Part shown: positions 14,201 to 25,074 of the stretch, piece by piece
Numbering within the stretch: position 1 is the first letter of the stretch
Layout of the letters: each line of letters opens with the position of its first letter
NCBI GenBank assembly: GCA_015680685.1
Contig: MNCI01008322.1
Span: forward strand, 62,001 to 126,000
Length of the DNA stretch: 64,000 nucleotides
Direction of reading: 5' to 3'
Source of the DNA: Gnetum montanum
Lineage: Eukaryota; Streptophyta; Gnetopsida; Gnetales; Gnetaceae
Position numbers and translations under genes: made by a program
Notes under the pieces: model-generated
What the model saw: only the letters and a program-made list of their open reading frames with translations
What the model was told of the DNA's origin: nothing
Database searches by the model: none

Positions 14201-16780
14201 GTAATATTGCTGACTGGCACCTGCACAGCCAATAGTTGGAAAATTTATTTGCAACACAAACAACATTATGCTTCCTGATTTATCACCAAAACGAAAATTT
14301 TACCTTGAGAACTAAACATGCCTTGAGCAATTCTTCTTTTCTAACATGTCCTTTTCCTTCAGCATTACCTTGAAAAATAAAAGGCTAGCTTATATTTCAG
14401 GAAATGGTATTCAAAACAGACAAAATTGGATGGTTCAATTTGCATGAAGTAATAATTCAAATGAGACAAAGCTAAACAAAATTTCAAATACCTAACAAGA
14501 ACTTTCTAAGTCTAAAGCACAAAAATTCTTTGAACACGTGAAAGAAAATAAGTAATTTACTATCAAAACTATTCATGATTTTGAATTTCTGTTAACATCC
14601 ATAAGAAGAATCTAAAGTTTTGAAAGCATGCCATTAGTAATCATGTAATAAGCTATAAAATTTGAACTTTAAGGCACAATGAAAACAGCAATGAAGGAAT
14701 CACAGTTGCTAGAAACACGGTAGCCATATGGGAAAACAAACTACATTAGCAATAAGAACAAGTTTGATGGAAATGGGTTAATTTGAAAGGGATAAGCATT
14801 AATATGTTTTGCACTCAATTGGCCATGAAAAGCCTGGCTGTAAATTCATCAGGTAATTATAGGGCATAGAACCCATCTTCAAAACATGTTTCACACAAAC
14901 AAGATACAAACAGCTCACATGTTCTCCAACATCTCCATGTGCATGCCATTGGAAGAAGTATCATGACAAGCTTGCTCAACTGACATTCAAAACCAAATGG
15001 AAGCTGAAAAGTTAAACATGAATAATTATGAATTTGGTTTATACTGTTTGAATTGTGATCAACATGGCCGATTTAGGTAGAGTGCTAAGAACTATACTAT
15101 AAATTTAAACCCATTATTCCATATAAAATCTCAAATGCTGTGGTTCTTATACACTTTACATGCTTTAGAAAAGCTTTTGTCTTTGATTTCGATCTGTTGT
15201 AGCTTAGTCTTAGGCCATCATTCAATAGTTATACATTTATACATCATTGAAAAAAGACAATTCGTGGGAACGTTGAACAATAGGGAGGCATGGACCCTAA
15301 TGACTAATAATCACCAATACTGAATCGTTAGCAACTGGTTAAGCCGGTTACATTTTTAAACCAAAATTTTTTTTTACCTTCTATTTTTCAATCAAAACAA
15401 AAGTGATCAGCAATTTTTTAACCTTGACTTGAAAATTGTTCAGTCATTTTTCAACCAAGAGTACTCAGTCACAAAAATTGAAAAAGGGGAAGAAATACCA
15501 TTCTGAAATTTTTGAAGTTAGATAAGGAGATCGCCAAAATGCAGAGGCAATAAAAAAATGCTATCTCAAATGCAAATGCAAGGGAAATTTTCATTTTTAA
15601 AACAATACATGAAAAATTGTATTCATTTCTGAAACAAGATCGGGAAGATTGTACAAGGTTTACTCAACTGCTCTAGAGGTTGGTTTGCTTAATATTGCCA
15701 AAAATTTTCCGAAATGCAATTTTCATTTTCAACAGGATAAACCTGATGAGTTATTCTAAAACGTAAGCAACAATTACAGCCAAATACAATTTCAAATTAG
15801 CTTTTGAATTAGCATAGGGAAAAAACTTGAAATTTTCAAATTTTAAACAAACCATTAGTATTTCCAAAACCTAACCATTTTAAAATTGACTCTTTTGTCC
15901 ATCCAAACTGCTTGCTTTGTGGTTTTACAGCCCCAGAATCGCCACAATGCCTCTTAGTAAAAACAAAAGACACCCTTTCCAAACGAACAAAAGATTGTTA
16001 TCTGCAATAGAAAAGCTTTGTCGGTCTTGCAATGGCCTGTGATTTTTGTTGTTAACGTGATCATTCTGCTGTGTAGCAAAGAGGAGATTTTATCAAGGGT
16101 GAGCAGTTTTTGAAAGAAGATGCATGACTCGTTACTTCAATTCATACCAATACTGGATTTTTGAAAACAATGGTTTTGTGAAATCAATGTTTTCATTAAC
16201 TTATCGAGGCTTCTTTGTTGGTATTAAGTATACTCGACTCCAGTAATAATAATTTTTATGTTACCAGTGATAACCAATCATAACGCCCCTGCCCCCTACT
16301 GTTCAACCTTCCCCAATTGGCCAATGGTTTTCTTTTCCTACCATATTTAAAAACAGGTAAAAGATCTTTCCTAGTTTGGGCCTTCTGATGTAGATAAATA
16401 AGTAGCTATAAGGCATAGTAAATTTTATGCTTAACCATGTTTCAGATTGTAGTAATTCCACAAAAAGACAGTCTTGGAAATTTACCATACCTGTCGATAT
16501 ACAAAGAATATAAAGCTTTTGTCGGCATTCAGACGTCAAATATCGTATAGTCGGAATAAAAAACCTGTTCAAAACAATAAACGAATTCGTTGAATATCCT
16601 TTCGAACTAGCAAGAATGCCAGAAGATACAGCATTCCCCCAGAGGAAAAAATGAGAAAATTACATGGATTAATAAGTTTATGATGGAATACATTGATTCA
16701 TCATCGGGATGAGCTATGACCAGAAGAACCGATTTTGGATTCAGCTCCTCTAACTTCCCCTCTGAAAATGCCACGTTCAT
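5210..16780 (-). CDS. PIGL: N-acetylglucosaminyl-phosphatidylinositol de-N-acetylase (PIG-L), nine exons
   Basis: PIG-L removes the acetyl group from GlcNAc-PI on the cytosolic face of the ER, the second step of GPI-anchor synthesis. I assembled nine exons with canonical GT/AG sites and consistent phases: 16780-16692, 16564-16491, 14368-14304, 14220-14176, 14026-13946, 12192-12125, 8658-8595, 5635-5475, 5285-5210. They give 240 codons plus TAA; plant relatives are usually about 250-260. Visible motifs in order: VLLVIAHPDDES (metal site, exon 1), FFIPTIRYLTS, YILCISTGNAEG, KEELLKACLVL, NITILDHEDLQ, DGFDKPWSYNLL, IITFDNHGISGHPQHR (second metal-site motif), NIIRKYSGPLDIWYSIL, AMAQHRSQW and YRKLFVIFSSYGYVNTLRR. 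No internal stop interrupts the chain. Oddities: the chosen ATG at 16780 leaves no N-terminal membrane anchor, while a hydrophobic stretch lies immediately upstream in another frame; and GHPQH replaces the usual GHxNH. The call is firm; the 5' end is not. Confidence 0.93.
5700..8590. other. PIG-L intron 7, mostly unannotated
   Basis: A 2.96-kb intron (5636-8594). Apart from the SINE-like unit near 6940-7022 I recognise no coding or mobile sequence. It has homopolymer runs near 6250 and 6475 and a pyrimidine-rich stretch around 8040-8430. Such length is common in large plant genomes. Confidence 0.5.
6940..7022 (-). repeat. SINE-like tRNA-derived unit
   Basis: On the minus strand the segment reads GGCTAGCGGTAGGA (A-box-like) and, about 40 bases on, TTGGTTCGAATCAC, which is close to the polymerase III B-box GGTTCGANTCC. 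It lies inside PIG-L intron 7. No full tRNA fold is evident, so I call it SINE-derived. Confidence 0.45.
9167..9262 (+). repeat. SINE-like tRNA-derived unit
   Basis: Contains TTAGATTAGTGGTAAGAGTC, an A-box-like segment, then ACAAATTCAACTCTAATAGA followed by CAATGCTAAGTTATGAA. The same order and very similar words occur at 36500-36612 and on the minus strand at 63340-63465. A dispersed SINE family is therefore likely. It lies within PIG-L intron 6. Confidence 0.45.
9546..9870 (+). mobile_element. Copia-type LTR remnant plus primer-binding site, copy 1
   Basis: A ~306-bp LTR-like segment starting TGTTGGAATAGATAG and ending GGCCCA at 9851, followed by GGGTATCAAAGC. That resembles the plant Copia primer site TGGTATCAGAGC for initiator tRNA-Met. 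It is similar along its length to 10938-11275. No Copia gag or pol was recognised behind it. It sits inside PIG-L intron 6. Confidence 0.6.
10622..10825 (+). repeat. minisatellite, ~38-bp unit, five copies
   Basis: Units start at 10622, 10659, 10698, 10736 and 10774, with a partial one at 10811. Each begins with a TTCTTGCAAGTTT-like phrase and ends with an ACATATTG-like phrase. Unit length is 37-39 bases and the copies are moderately diverged. It lies between the two Copia LTR remnants, so it may belong to that element's leader. Confidence 0.65.
10938..11275 (+). mobile_element. Copia-type LTR remnant plus primer-binding site, copy 2
   Basis: A second LTR-like copy, starting TGTTAGCATTGAGG and ending GGGCCCA at 11258, followed by TGGCATTAGAGCTC, a mutated Copia primer site. 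Orientation is the same as copy 1. Because both copies are followed by a primer site, they are two 5' ends in tandem rather than the two LTRs of one element. Confidence 0.6.
12348..12488 (-). CDS. short acidic ORF of unknown function in PIG-L intron 5
   Basis: A 46-residue reading frame containing MELIQRLAFLDQEDEYLEDE and ending EFEDEDICQEFS. Its C-terminal half is strikingly rich in Glu and Asp. Upstream, broken frames on the same strand also look once-coding (for example DGSLKDFKPRIDIPLIGF near 12690). It may be the end of a decayed retroelement or retrogene. I do not recognise the family. Confidence 0.25.
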   Translation of the reverse strand: MNVIGKRISDTMELIQRLAFLDQEDEYLEDEIKGEFEDEDICQEFS

Positions 16781-17470
16781 CGAACATTATCCATCTGCAG
16801 TACATAACAATAGCGATAATCACAAAAAGCATATCAAAGACAACCGAGATGGAGCATACCAGAAACAAAGGGAACGCCAGAGGTTGACAAAAACGATTGT
16901 CCAAATACGAGCTTGATCAGGGAGACAATCCAAAGAATAAGTGTACAAACCAGAACTGTGGTAATTAGTGCAAAGAAAGGCATCATTACACATTGTAAAT
17001 GAGTAAATAATCCTTTTTATATCATTTAATGTTTGTAAGATACGTAAACAAGCAATAGCATATTCAAGATTAATAATGTTTTATCTGCAAGCATTGGACA
17101 CCATAGATAAAACTACTAAACAGGTTACAGCTCCTGTACTCCAAATATGATTTGCCAAAGTCATGATCCTATCATATATGAGAGGTTAAACATTTGTACC
17201 CTCTAGCGTTTGTTTAAAGAAAACATGTATAATGAAAAGGTCTGCACATAAGATTCTACGTGATGTAAAAGTTTTACAAAACAAATGCTTGTGTTTAAAC
17301 AAGAACACGTAGTATTTTAAATGATATTCCTTTAAATGGACATATTATGCACCATGCTGTGTTGGAAATTAACTAGCATCCATGACACGAAGAAAGCTCT
17401 GAAAACCCTTGAAAGGAAATCCCTCTGTTTTTTTAACCTTTTTGGGCATATGTATTACCTGTTTTTACTC

Positions 17471-17887
17471 TTGCTTGCAGCCATAGATCCTGTAATTAAT
17501 GATACCTATTAAACACCTAGATTTGCATAGGCATCTTACTTATTATATCTCACATCCAGCATCTTACATTTACCTGCACATATTTTGTTTATTGGATCTC
17601 ACCATTATCATCCTAGCTTCATTTCTTGAATCTAAGGCAAGAATGTGTCTTGTTTCCTTCCCTACCTACAAAGGTCTATTTTATTGTTGCTTGCAGCCAT
17701 AGATCCTGTAATTAATGATACCTATTAAACACCTAGATTTGCATAGGCATCTTACTTATTGTATCTCACATCCAGCATCTTACATTTGCCTGTACATATT
17801 TTGTTTATTGGATCTCATCATTATCATCCTAGCTTCGTTTCTTGAATCTAAGGCAAGAATTTGTCTTGTTTCCTTCCCTACAAAGGT
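17471..17887 (+). repeat. 216-bp tandem duplication
   Basis: The landmark CCATAGATCCTGTAATTAAT occurs at 17482 and 17698, a 216-base offset, and the flanking sequence is nearly identical. The second copy ends slightly earlier (CCCTACAAAGG). The few substitutions suggest a fairly young duplication. The ORFs in it merely repeat each other and look non-coding. It lies upstream of PIG-L. Confidence 0.85.
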
Positions 17888-17909
17888 CACCTATCTTGCA
17901 TCTACTTGA

Positions 17910-19348
17910 TTTGCATTTTTTTTTTCAACAAATAGAAGACTCCCAATAATTGAGTCACCATTGTTGCAGAGGAGCTCAAACTCAAACTGCAATTTTTCAG
18001 GCAGACTGCCACCAACCCTGCTATAGCACCATGGATTTCACGTTAAACACACATAAATATACAAATGTATGTAACTACGTACGTGTGCATACACACTATA
18101 GTGTAAGTTTTTCCTATTGAATAGATCCACAAGTATTCTGTCAATGATTTTTAACATATTGGTAGCCATGTGTGGTTTATCCTGCTGGTATTTCTTTGAG
18201 TTCTACTTCATCTTGCAATCGCATGGTATAGATACATATTCACTGGTGCTAATTGAAATACTTCTGCAAAAGAGTTGTGTAGGCAGAAATAACAATCTTG
18301 CTATTATTAATGACGAGAAAAAGCATGATGTATTAGTTGAAGTTTTAAAGTGCGAACCAAATTGATATTTACAGCTGAAATTCCATGTTACACCAGGTTG
18401 ATCCCATAACGTATGATGCTCACGGACATAATGCCGAATCGTCACCACATAAGAAAATCCAATGTGGTTAAGGATGTAACACTTTTTAAATAGCTACATA
18501 TCTTTACAAGTGATAATCAACAATATTACAAAATTATCCCTACCTAGGAATGCCATTTATATAATTGTAACCTGTATATAAAATAGAGTTATTTAAAGAT
18601 TTAACCATTCCATCCAACATCTCTAACAAGAAAAATCACCATATAAGATCAAGAGAGGCTTTAGGTGTGTATCTCTGAATACAACCGTTGAAGAAATAGT
18701 ATCGTATACAGTATATTAGACTGTGATGTATTATCTAATGTAATGAAAAACTAAAATGTATGCTAGCTCACTTGTGAAGGTCAAACTCATGACTTAACGG
18801 ATGACACACTTGTGAGTTACAAGTTCAACTAATACACCTTTCACTTGTGTTAACGATAGCGTTACCCATGCCTAGAAAATCGTATTGGGTTTAATGTCTC
18901 ATATTTCTCAAAGAAATCCAGAATACCTTATGCATAGTAAGTTTCACACTCCAGTCTGGACTAAGTATTTTAAATATTTGTTAAAAGTGAGTTTTGCTTA
19001 AACACTCTTTGTGTGTAAGGCATGTTCACATCATACAAATCATGACAATCAAACAAATAAGGAAGAGTTTTGTGCGGGATCACCCAAAAAAGCCCAACAC
19101 TATAAGAGAACATTCAACAGATACAATGTCCTAGGTTCCCTTGCATTCAAAGACAAAAAGGTAATAGAAAGAATAATCACTGAATCTGCAATAAAGAAAG
19201 GACAAATAATGCATTCATATTCTGTTCATTTTACCTTTTATCAAGGTCCCCAAAAAAAAAGGAAAAAAAAAACACTATTGAGACCACCCTCTGATGCTAC
19301 AAAGCATATCTATTTTTCCAGCCTATTAAAAAAAATCAAGTTGTCATA
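17910..19348. other. intergenic sequence without recognised features
   Basis: AT-rich DNA with short ORFs that match nothing I know. A weakly SINE-like phrase (TTGTGAGTTACAAGTTCAAC) lies near 18808. Distal exons of the minus-strand gene at 23063-23394 could lie between 17 and 23 kb, but I could not place one convincingly. Confidence 0.4.
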
Positions 19349-19349
19349 T

Positions 19350-19463
19350 ACTAAGGAAATAAGGGTTGGAGAATTTATGATGGTTAATAAAACTAAAATT
19401 TTACTTACTAAGGAAATAAGGGTTGGAGAATTTATGATGGTTAATAAAACTAAAATTTTACTT
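19350..19463 (+). repeat. 57-bp tandem duplication
   Basis: CTAAGGAAATAAGGGTTGGA starts at 19351 and again at 19408, with identical sequence between. The unit of 57 bases keeps a reading frame, so it shows up as a repeated 19-residue peptide in a 157-residue ORF (19011-19484). That ORF has poly-lysine runs and no known motif; I regard it as chance. Confidence 0.85.
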
Positions 19464-19529
19464 ACATCCACTGAGACCTCTTGAATCTATAGGACTAGTT
19501 TCAGAATTCCTTTTATGGATTTTTTTTAA

Positions 19530-19615
19530 TTTATATCTCAGTCCTACCAAGTGGAATTAAAACTATGCCGTGGGTACCAAGCCAAGACTCTTACCACTAG
19601 GCTAACTCTCAGTGA
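19530..19615 (-). repeat. SINE-like tRNA-derived unit
   Basis: On the minus strand it reads GAGTTAGCCTAGTGGTAAGA, an A-box-like segment close to the one at 9181, then a spacer (CTTGGTACCCACGGCATAG) and AATTCCACTTGG in the B-box position. The B-box is degenerate. Confidence 0.4.
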
Positions 19616-21275
19616 TGATTTTTTTCTTGTAAAAGCAAGGGAAGGATTTTTCAAACTCACTGCAGGCAAGTGCTCTTATTCATCACAAATGTCATCCAAG
19701 TTTCTGCTATGAAGTACATATTAAAAGTCCATAATTTTTTAGAACATTTTTTTTTATGAAACCACTGATTGATAAAAATGTTCTTATAGAGCCATACAAG
19801 TGCATTGAAAATAATTTTCTCTACTCATTTGTTGCACACTTCAATGTGGGTCTACTATACCATCGATGCTGATGAAAATACATTTACCAGTCCAATATCC
19901 TGATTTATGCTTGTATGCAAATATTACATATAATAATATCAAAAATCAGCTGGTCCAAGTTTTGACCTGTCAAGATTGAAAATTCTTACTTCCATTTGCT
20001 AGAACTACCCAACTATGCTAAAGCACAGTGCAAAACACTGGCAAGTAATAACAAAGATTTCATACACTCATTCATCGATTTTCATTCAACTCTCCTCTAT
20101 GCATTACACATCCAATCAGATTGACAAGAAATCCCACAATCACTATGAAGTTTATCACTAGCAACGCATGGAACAAATCAATGGTGAAATTTTATATTAA
20201 GGAGAAATATCCTCAATTTAACAAATACAAAGTTGATGAATGAGTTGCGTGTTATGAAGCTAGATATCGCCATGGCAACATAATATTTTAAATTCATTTC
20301 CCTTGCTTATAAAATTGAATACATTTGTATCGGAGTAATAGAAGAAGGTTGCATTAAAGTGTTCAAATAGCCAAAGATTACCCCAGATGATATTGTGTAA
20401 GAAAAATCAAACGTCTCCAACCTAAGGTTATTCATTATCTGTTTTTTAGGTACATGTTACATAGCCAGATTATATCTGTATTTTATTTTACCTCATAATA
20501 TTGGCTTCTTTAGAGCATTACGACCCAATAATGTTTAACATGACAGGATTGAGCCCTTCCATACAACTGGGAATTGGCCTCCTGGCCAAATTAATATATG
20601 CACTGTTTTTATATCATGAATATTTAGCTGTTAAAGCTGAGGCACAGATGAATTTTATCTCCAAATAATTACAATAAATATAATAAAAGTAATCTAATCT
20701 GGTCACTCCTATAGATTTGGTAGTCACAATCAAGAATAAAATTAATTAAATTAAAAGCAAACTGTTACCAAGAAAACACAATTCTATATATAGGATGTAT
20801 TTGTGCTTATAATGAAACCCAACTAAAAGTGGGAAAAATGTGAATAGACTTGTCTAAGAAAAAAACAGAAATCATACAATTATTGGATTCCAATGGTATG
20901 TTGCAAAATGAGAACGAACAACTGAAGAAGAAGCATAGAAATATAAAGAATAGTATTTCCATTTTGAAAGTAATGTGTGTGTGTGAAAGTGCAAGATATC
21001 GATGTTGGTTTTGAAGGGGCACACTACAAGTTGAAAGAAGCATGTTGAGTGGACTAAGAAAATGTAAAGAAATTTAGGAAGAAGATTTTGTAATAGAAGA
21101 CCTGCAGACCTAGCTTGCAGAAGCCCATGGCAAGACTGCTTATCTGAAAATCTTATTTATTCTATTATTCTCTGTTCTTCAAATACAATAAGATTATCTA
21201 ATGAGTCTGCTATTGCCTACTAACGCTATCCTTAAGCAGCTAGTGCCAAAGATAGCATTATTAATGACACATTAA

Positions 21276-21518
21276 GGGTGTGTTTGGTTGGTTGCATCTG
21301 TAGATGTTAAATCTGCGTAGATGCAAAATCTATGGATTCATGCATCTCAACAGATTACATCTTTGGAGGGGTAATCTGGAAAGAATACATTGTGGTGGGC
21401 CCAAAAAGAATCCAAAGATTCATTGTAGAAAACTAGAAGAAAGCAAACAATTTTTTAAATCAGATAAGAGAAATATCTACAATGCAGCACCTATCAAATC
21501 CGGCAACCAAACACACCC
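21276..21518 (+). mobile_element. PIF/Harbinger (Tourist-type) MITE, 243 bp
   Basis: The ends are inverted: GGGTGTGTTTGGTTG at the left and CAACCAAACACACCC at the right. They are flanked on both sides by TAA (21273-21275 and 21519-21521), the 3-bp duplication typical of PIF/Harbinger transposition. There is no transposase ORF, so it is a non-autonomous MITE. The good ends and intact duplication suggest recent insertion. Confidence 0.85.
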
Positions 21519-21973
21519 TAAAAGACTATGCTTCATTACAGGGATTGCATGAGTTGGTGCCCTCATAGCTCTATAGTCTGATTTAATACTACAATTCTGA
21601 ACCATATTTTGTTAATCTTAAATTAATAGAGGATTTTCATATTTTTTCCTAAAAGATTTATTTAAGTGGAAGGGACATGTAATCCTCAAATTCTATATTC
21701 ACCTTAAAATTCAGTTCTTTCAAAATTGTTTGTCATAGTTTCCCCAGCTCATATTCAATCTTCAAAACTTGCATGGAATGTTACCAGTCAAAAATCTGTT
21801 TAACAATCTCTTCATAGTAGACTAGCTTTTGACTGTTCAAAGTATTAGTGTTCATAGGTTGAACTTCTTCCTCTATGCAAAATCAGCAACTTGTTATTAA
21901 GAATTAATACAAGCTTCTCTTTTAAAATAATAATATGGAATTTTTTTAAAAAAATCCTTATGAAAAAGGTATA

Positions 21974-22370
21974 GTGTTTCTTACATATGCCATTTACCAT
22001 ATAGGTTTATTATCCGGTATTCAAAAGTATCTGTTCACAGTTATTCCTATTCATTTAAAAAATCAAATTGCTGAAACAAGAATGGACTCTCATAATCATC
22101 TTTGTGTTGAGATGGGCTGTTGGATCAATGTACCAAGAGAAAAGCATATTTGTAAATTGTGCAAATAGAACATTGAGAATGAAGAACATATCTTTTTATT
22201 TTGTCCATCTCTAGCTCACATTCAAAAGAATTTCAATACTAACTGTAAATTGCTGAATGTTTTCTTAATTTCTTTGAAATTAACCCTATCTCCTTGGGTC
22301 ATTACATTAATGATGTTTTCAACTTTCTTAGAAAATATATTGAAACTTTGTAACCGTCCAACAAATCCAT
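21974..22370 (+). pseudogene. LINE ORF2 C-terminal fragment with zinc-finger motif
   Basis: The frame reads ETRMDSHNHLCVEMGCWINV, then PREKHICKLC, a stop codon, and ENEEHIFLFCPSLAHIQ. The pattern (E-x-GxW, PRE-x-x-C-x-x-C, then EEHxxxxCP) is the CCHC tail seen in many non-LTR retrotransposon reverse transcriptases. No polymerase domain precedes it, so it is a short decayed relic. Confidence 0.55.
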
Positions 22371-22472
22371 TGTAGTTTCCAGATGTATTAAAAATTTTCA
22401 GTTTCCAGTTTCTAATAATAATGTCAGATAAATGATATAATCTGTAATAAGAGTATTGCAAAAGGCTAATGT

Positions 22473-22653
22473 AGAAATTAGTTCTCATGACAAACAGTAT
22501 TGTCATATGGCACATAATATGATCATATTTTTTAAATATCAAAACAAGAAAAATAGAGTTTACATTAGAAATTAGTTCTCATGACAAACAGTATATGGCA
22601 CATAATATGATCATATTTTTTAAATATCAAAACAAGAAAAATAGAGTTTACAT
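22473..22653 (+). repeat. ~94-bp tandem duplication
   Basis: AGAAATTAGTTCTCATGACA occurs at 22473 and 22567. The second copy runs in parallel to 22652 but lacks a short TTGTCA stretch present in the first. It overlaps no gene. Confidence 0.85.
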
Positions 22654-23062
22654 TCCAATTGAAATATTGTTTTGCCTACTCTCTCGCAATAAACACTAGG
22701 AAAAAATGATTGTGTTTTTACACTCAGAGAAATCTACTCGTATAGGCATGCCATTCCATGTTCAAAACTGATGCTTTCCAAGTAAAAAAGTTCCTTGAAA
22801 ATGTGCACTATGCTGTCGGACTAAAACCAGAGTTGCATTTTGAGCTAGCAAACTATATATTCCAAAATTTTTGTTGAAAAAAATATACATTGATAAATGG
22901 CTGTTACTATGAAAACAAAGTCCAGAGCATCGTTCAGGACTGTCCAGAATCAAATATTGATCAATTCGTTAACCAAAACAGGAAACGCTACCCTTAATTT
23001 TCCGCTTCTCCCATGAATTAAATCAAAAATAAAAATGCTAGTGCGAGGAAGAAGAAGCATAC

Positions 23063-23394
23063 CAATGAATAGCTTGCGATTGCTAAAACCCTCGATCTTC
23101 TTATCGAGATCGATCTGAAGCTGAGCATTGCACTTAACGAGGATGTTGGTGAATGCAACCCCGAGTCCCATGGCCAGAAAATACTCCCACCGGTCTGCGA
23201 AAAATCCACGCCAAACAGAGTAAGCCCTCGTCGTACCAAAACAAGCATTACCACCAACAATGAAATTCAAGGATGAGCAGAAACAGAGAGACATGAAACT
23301 GACGCCTCATGATAGGTGGTTTTGTAACGCCATTGGAGATGGCCTGAGTTGCAAAACCCAGAAAGAGGCCCGCCACTGTTGCTTCTGCCATCAT
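23063..23394 (-). CDS. small conserved membrane-associated protein, exons 1-2 (partial)
   Basis: Exon 1 (23394-23304) starts MMAEATVAGLFLGFATQ and runs to KPPIMR; its last base, before GTCAGT, opens the next codon. Exon 2 (23194-23063) follows the acceptor TTTTTCGCAG, continues HRWEYFLAMGLGVAFTNILV, then an amphipathic stretch with QIDLDKKIEGFSNRKLFI, and stops at a clean donor G/GTATGC. The joined frame has no stop over 74 codons. Two hydrophobic segments suggest an organelle or endomembrane protein. I believe it is a short conserved plant protein but cannot name it. The final exon was not located; reading through the donor would add an unlikely tail. A GA-rich leader precedes the ATG, with AATAATCCGATCTT duplicated at about 23426 and 23452. 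Confidence 0.65.
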
Positions 23395-23778
23395 TTTCAA
23401 TCTCTCTCTCTTTCTGCCCCCTTCAATAATCCGATCTTTCTTTCCCCCTTAATAATCCGATCTTGTCTTCCTCACCCTGTGCTCTTATTCTGCAAAAGAT
23501 TGACTTGCACGATTATGGTGGATTAAGTTTTAATATTAGTTTGTCAAAACTTTTAAATGATCGTGTTTCTTGGCGGAAAGGGCGGAAAGGCCAGTTATAT
23601 TTCCGTAACGTTAACTTTGTCCTGACGATTAACGTCAATTTTGTCCAATTTTGTCCATATTTTATAAAAAACGTGCCATGAAATATTACATCATGTTATG
23701 AAAAATTACATGCATTGCAAACCAAAAATATGTTTGGAAACGTTGCGTCGGTTGAAAACCATAAATACACCTCTAAGA

Positions 23779-23833
23779 GTATTAAGTGAACTGTGATATG
23801 GTCTGTATTAAGTGAACTGTGATATGGTCTGTA
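23779..23833 (+). repeat. 26-bp tandem duplication
   Basis: GTATTAAGTGAACTGTGATA and the bases that follow are repeated exactly at 23779 and 23805. No other structure was seen nearby. Confidence 0.85.
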
Positions 23834-24157
23834 GATAACAGAACGATATCTTAATTTTTCTGGATAATATTTTCCATTTTTCCCTTCTGATATAAAACAG
23901 GCCATCAAACAGACATTTTGTTTAAACTCCTTCAATACAACTTCACTGTTATCGGTTCACATAACTAAATCGAAGAAATACCCACAACGAAATTCGAAGG
24001 GTCGATGGACCTGAAGGGGAAATGAACAGCGCAGGGAGAGCCGGGAATATATTTATAGCGGAAGCAGGAACAGCATCGGCACAGCATGGATTCCCTGCAA
24101 ATATTTATCTTCAGCAGGCCGCAAATTCACAGAAAATTGGCCATGGTTCCATGAATT

Positions 24158-24340
24158 GAGAAGAGATTATTCATTCTTGCACAAACAAGGCCCTGCACTA
24201 TAGGTCTGCAGAATCCATGTTGCCTCTGTTACATGAATACCGTGCTGCAGTGCCTCACCTACACGCCTCCACTGATTCTGAGGATCCTTGAATTACAGCA
24301 AATCTATTTACTGCTGGAGCCGGACCCAAAGAAAGAGTAG
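24158..24340 (+). pseudogene. ubiquitin-specific protease active-site fragment
   Basis: The frame reads IGLQNPCCLCYMNTVLQCLT followed by YTPPL. This matches the Cys-box of ubiquitin-specific proteases (GLxNxGNTCYMNxVLQCLxxTPPL). The nucleophile Cys and the downstream VLQCL are kept, but GNT just before the Cys has become CCL. The frame ends at TAG (24338-24340) about 20 residues later without the rest of the catalytic domain. It is therefore a gene fragment, probably captured or a decayed duplicate. GC content is locally higher than the surroundings. The short frame just upstream (from 24023) may be part of the same fragment. Confidence 0.65.
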
Positions 24341-25074
24341 GAGAAAAATCTCTCCAATTTTGAGGCTTTTTATCATCCCAGATCTTGAATTGTTTTGATA
24401 AGAAGTCTAAAGAAAATGAAGTCATGTTTGCTAGGCATTCTGCATGAACTTTGTTAGCAAGGGTGAGCTTTTTTTTTTTCATTTCCATTTATCGAGCTTC
24501 GTTAAATTTTATCAACCACCTAATTCTACAAATAGTAAGATTAGGCTCAAAAGAAAAAACTTACATGGATTTTTAGAAAAAATCATATAAATGGGACTTA
24601 CTACAATGCATAGGAATATGATACAAGTGGTTGCTGAAACCCAAAATAAAATAAAATAAAAAACATTCAAAGTACAATATATGTCCCTTCTTTTAAATTT
24701 CCTTTGGATGATTGTATAATTTCTGCAAAATTTCTAATTGAATGCTCATTGAGTAGAAAACACCAAATGCAATATAGAAAGGAAAAACTTTTCAACTTTA
24801 AGGATGTTTACTCATTTGTATGACCTTATAATTGATATTTTTAAGGTAATAGAAAGTTGTGGTGAAATACTAATATATTCTCACTAGCCCTTGGCAGCTT
24901 AATATAAATATCAAATTGAAAATCTTTACCATTAGCCTTTTTTTTTCTTTTTTGAGGAAAAAGGAAAATCTAATTCTATAGTGGTTAGGGCACATTCTAT
25001 AGTGGTTAGGGTACAGCGCAGGAAAATTGTATCTCATTGATACGATTTGTAATCCATCAACATTGGATGGGTGA

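Noticed and set aside
16716-16916. Plus-strand ORF over PIG-L exon 1
   Set aside because: Antisense shadow of the coding exon; no motif.
18117-18365. Overlapping plus and minus ORFs upstream of PIG-L
   Set aside because: No homology signal or codon bias; similar lengths on both strands indicate chance.
19011-19484. 157-residue ORF, one of the longest outside the mobile elements
   Set aside because: It is built partly from a 57-bp tandem duplication and poly-lysine runs from A-rich DNA; no motif or splice context supports a gene.
22222-22542. Minus-strand ORF of 106 residues
   Set aside because: Overlaps the LINE-like fragment and a tandem duplication; no recognisable content.
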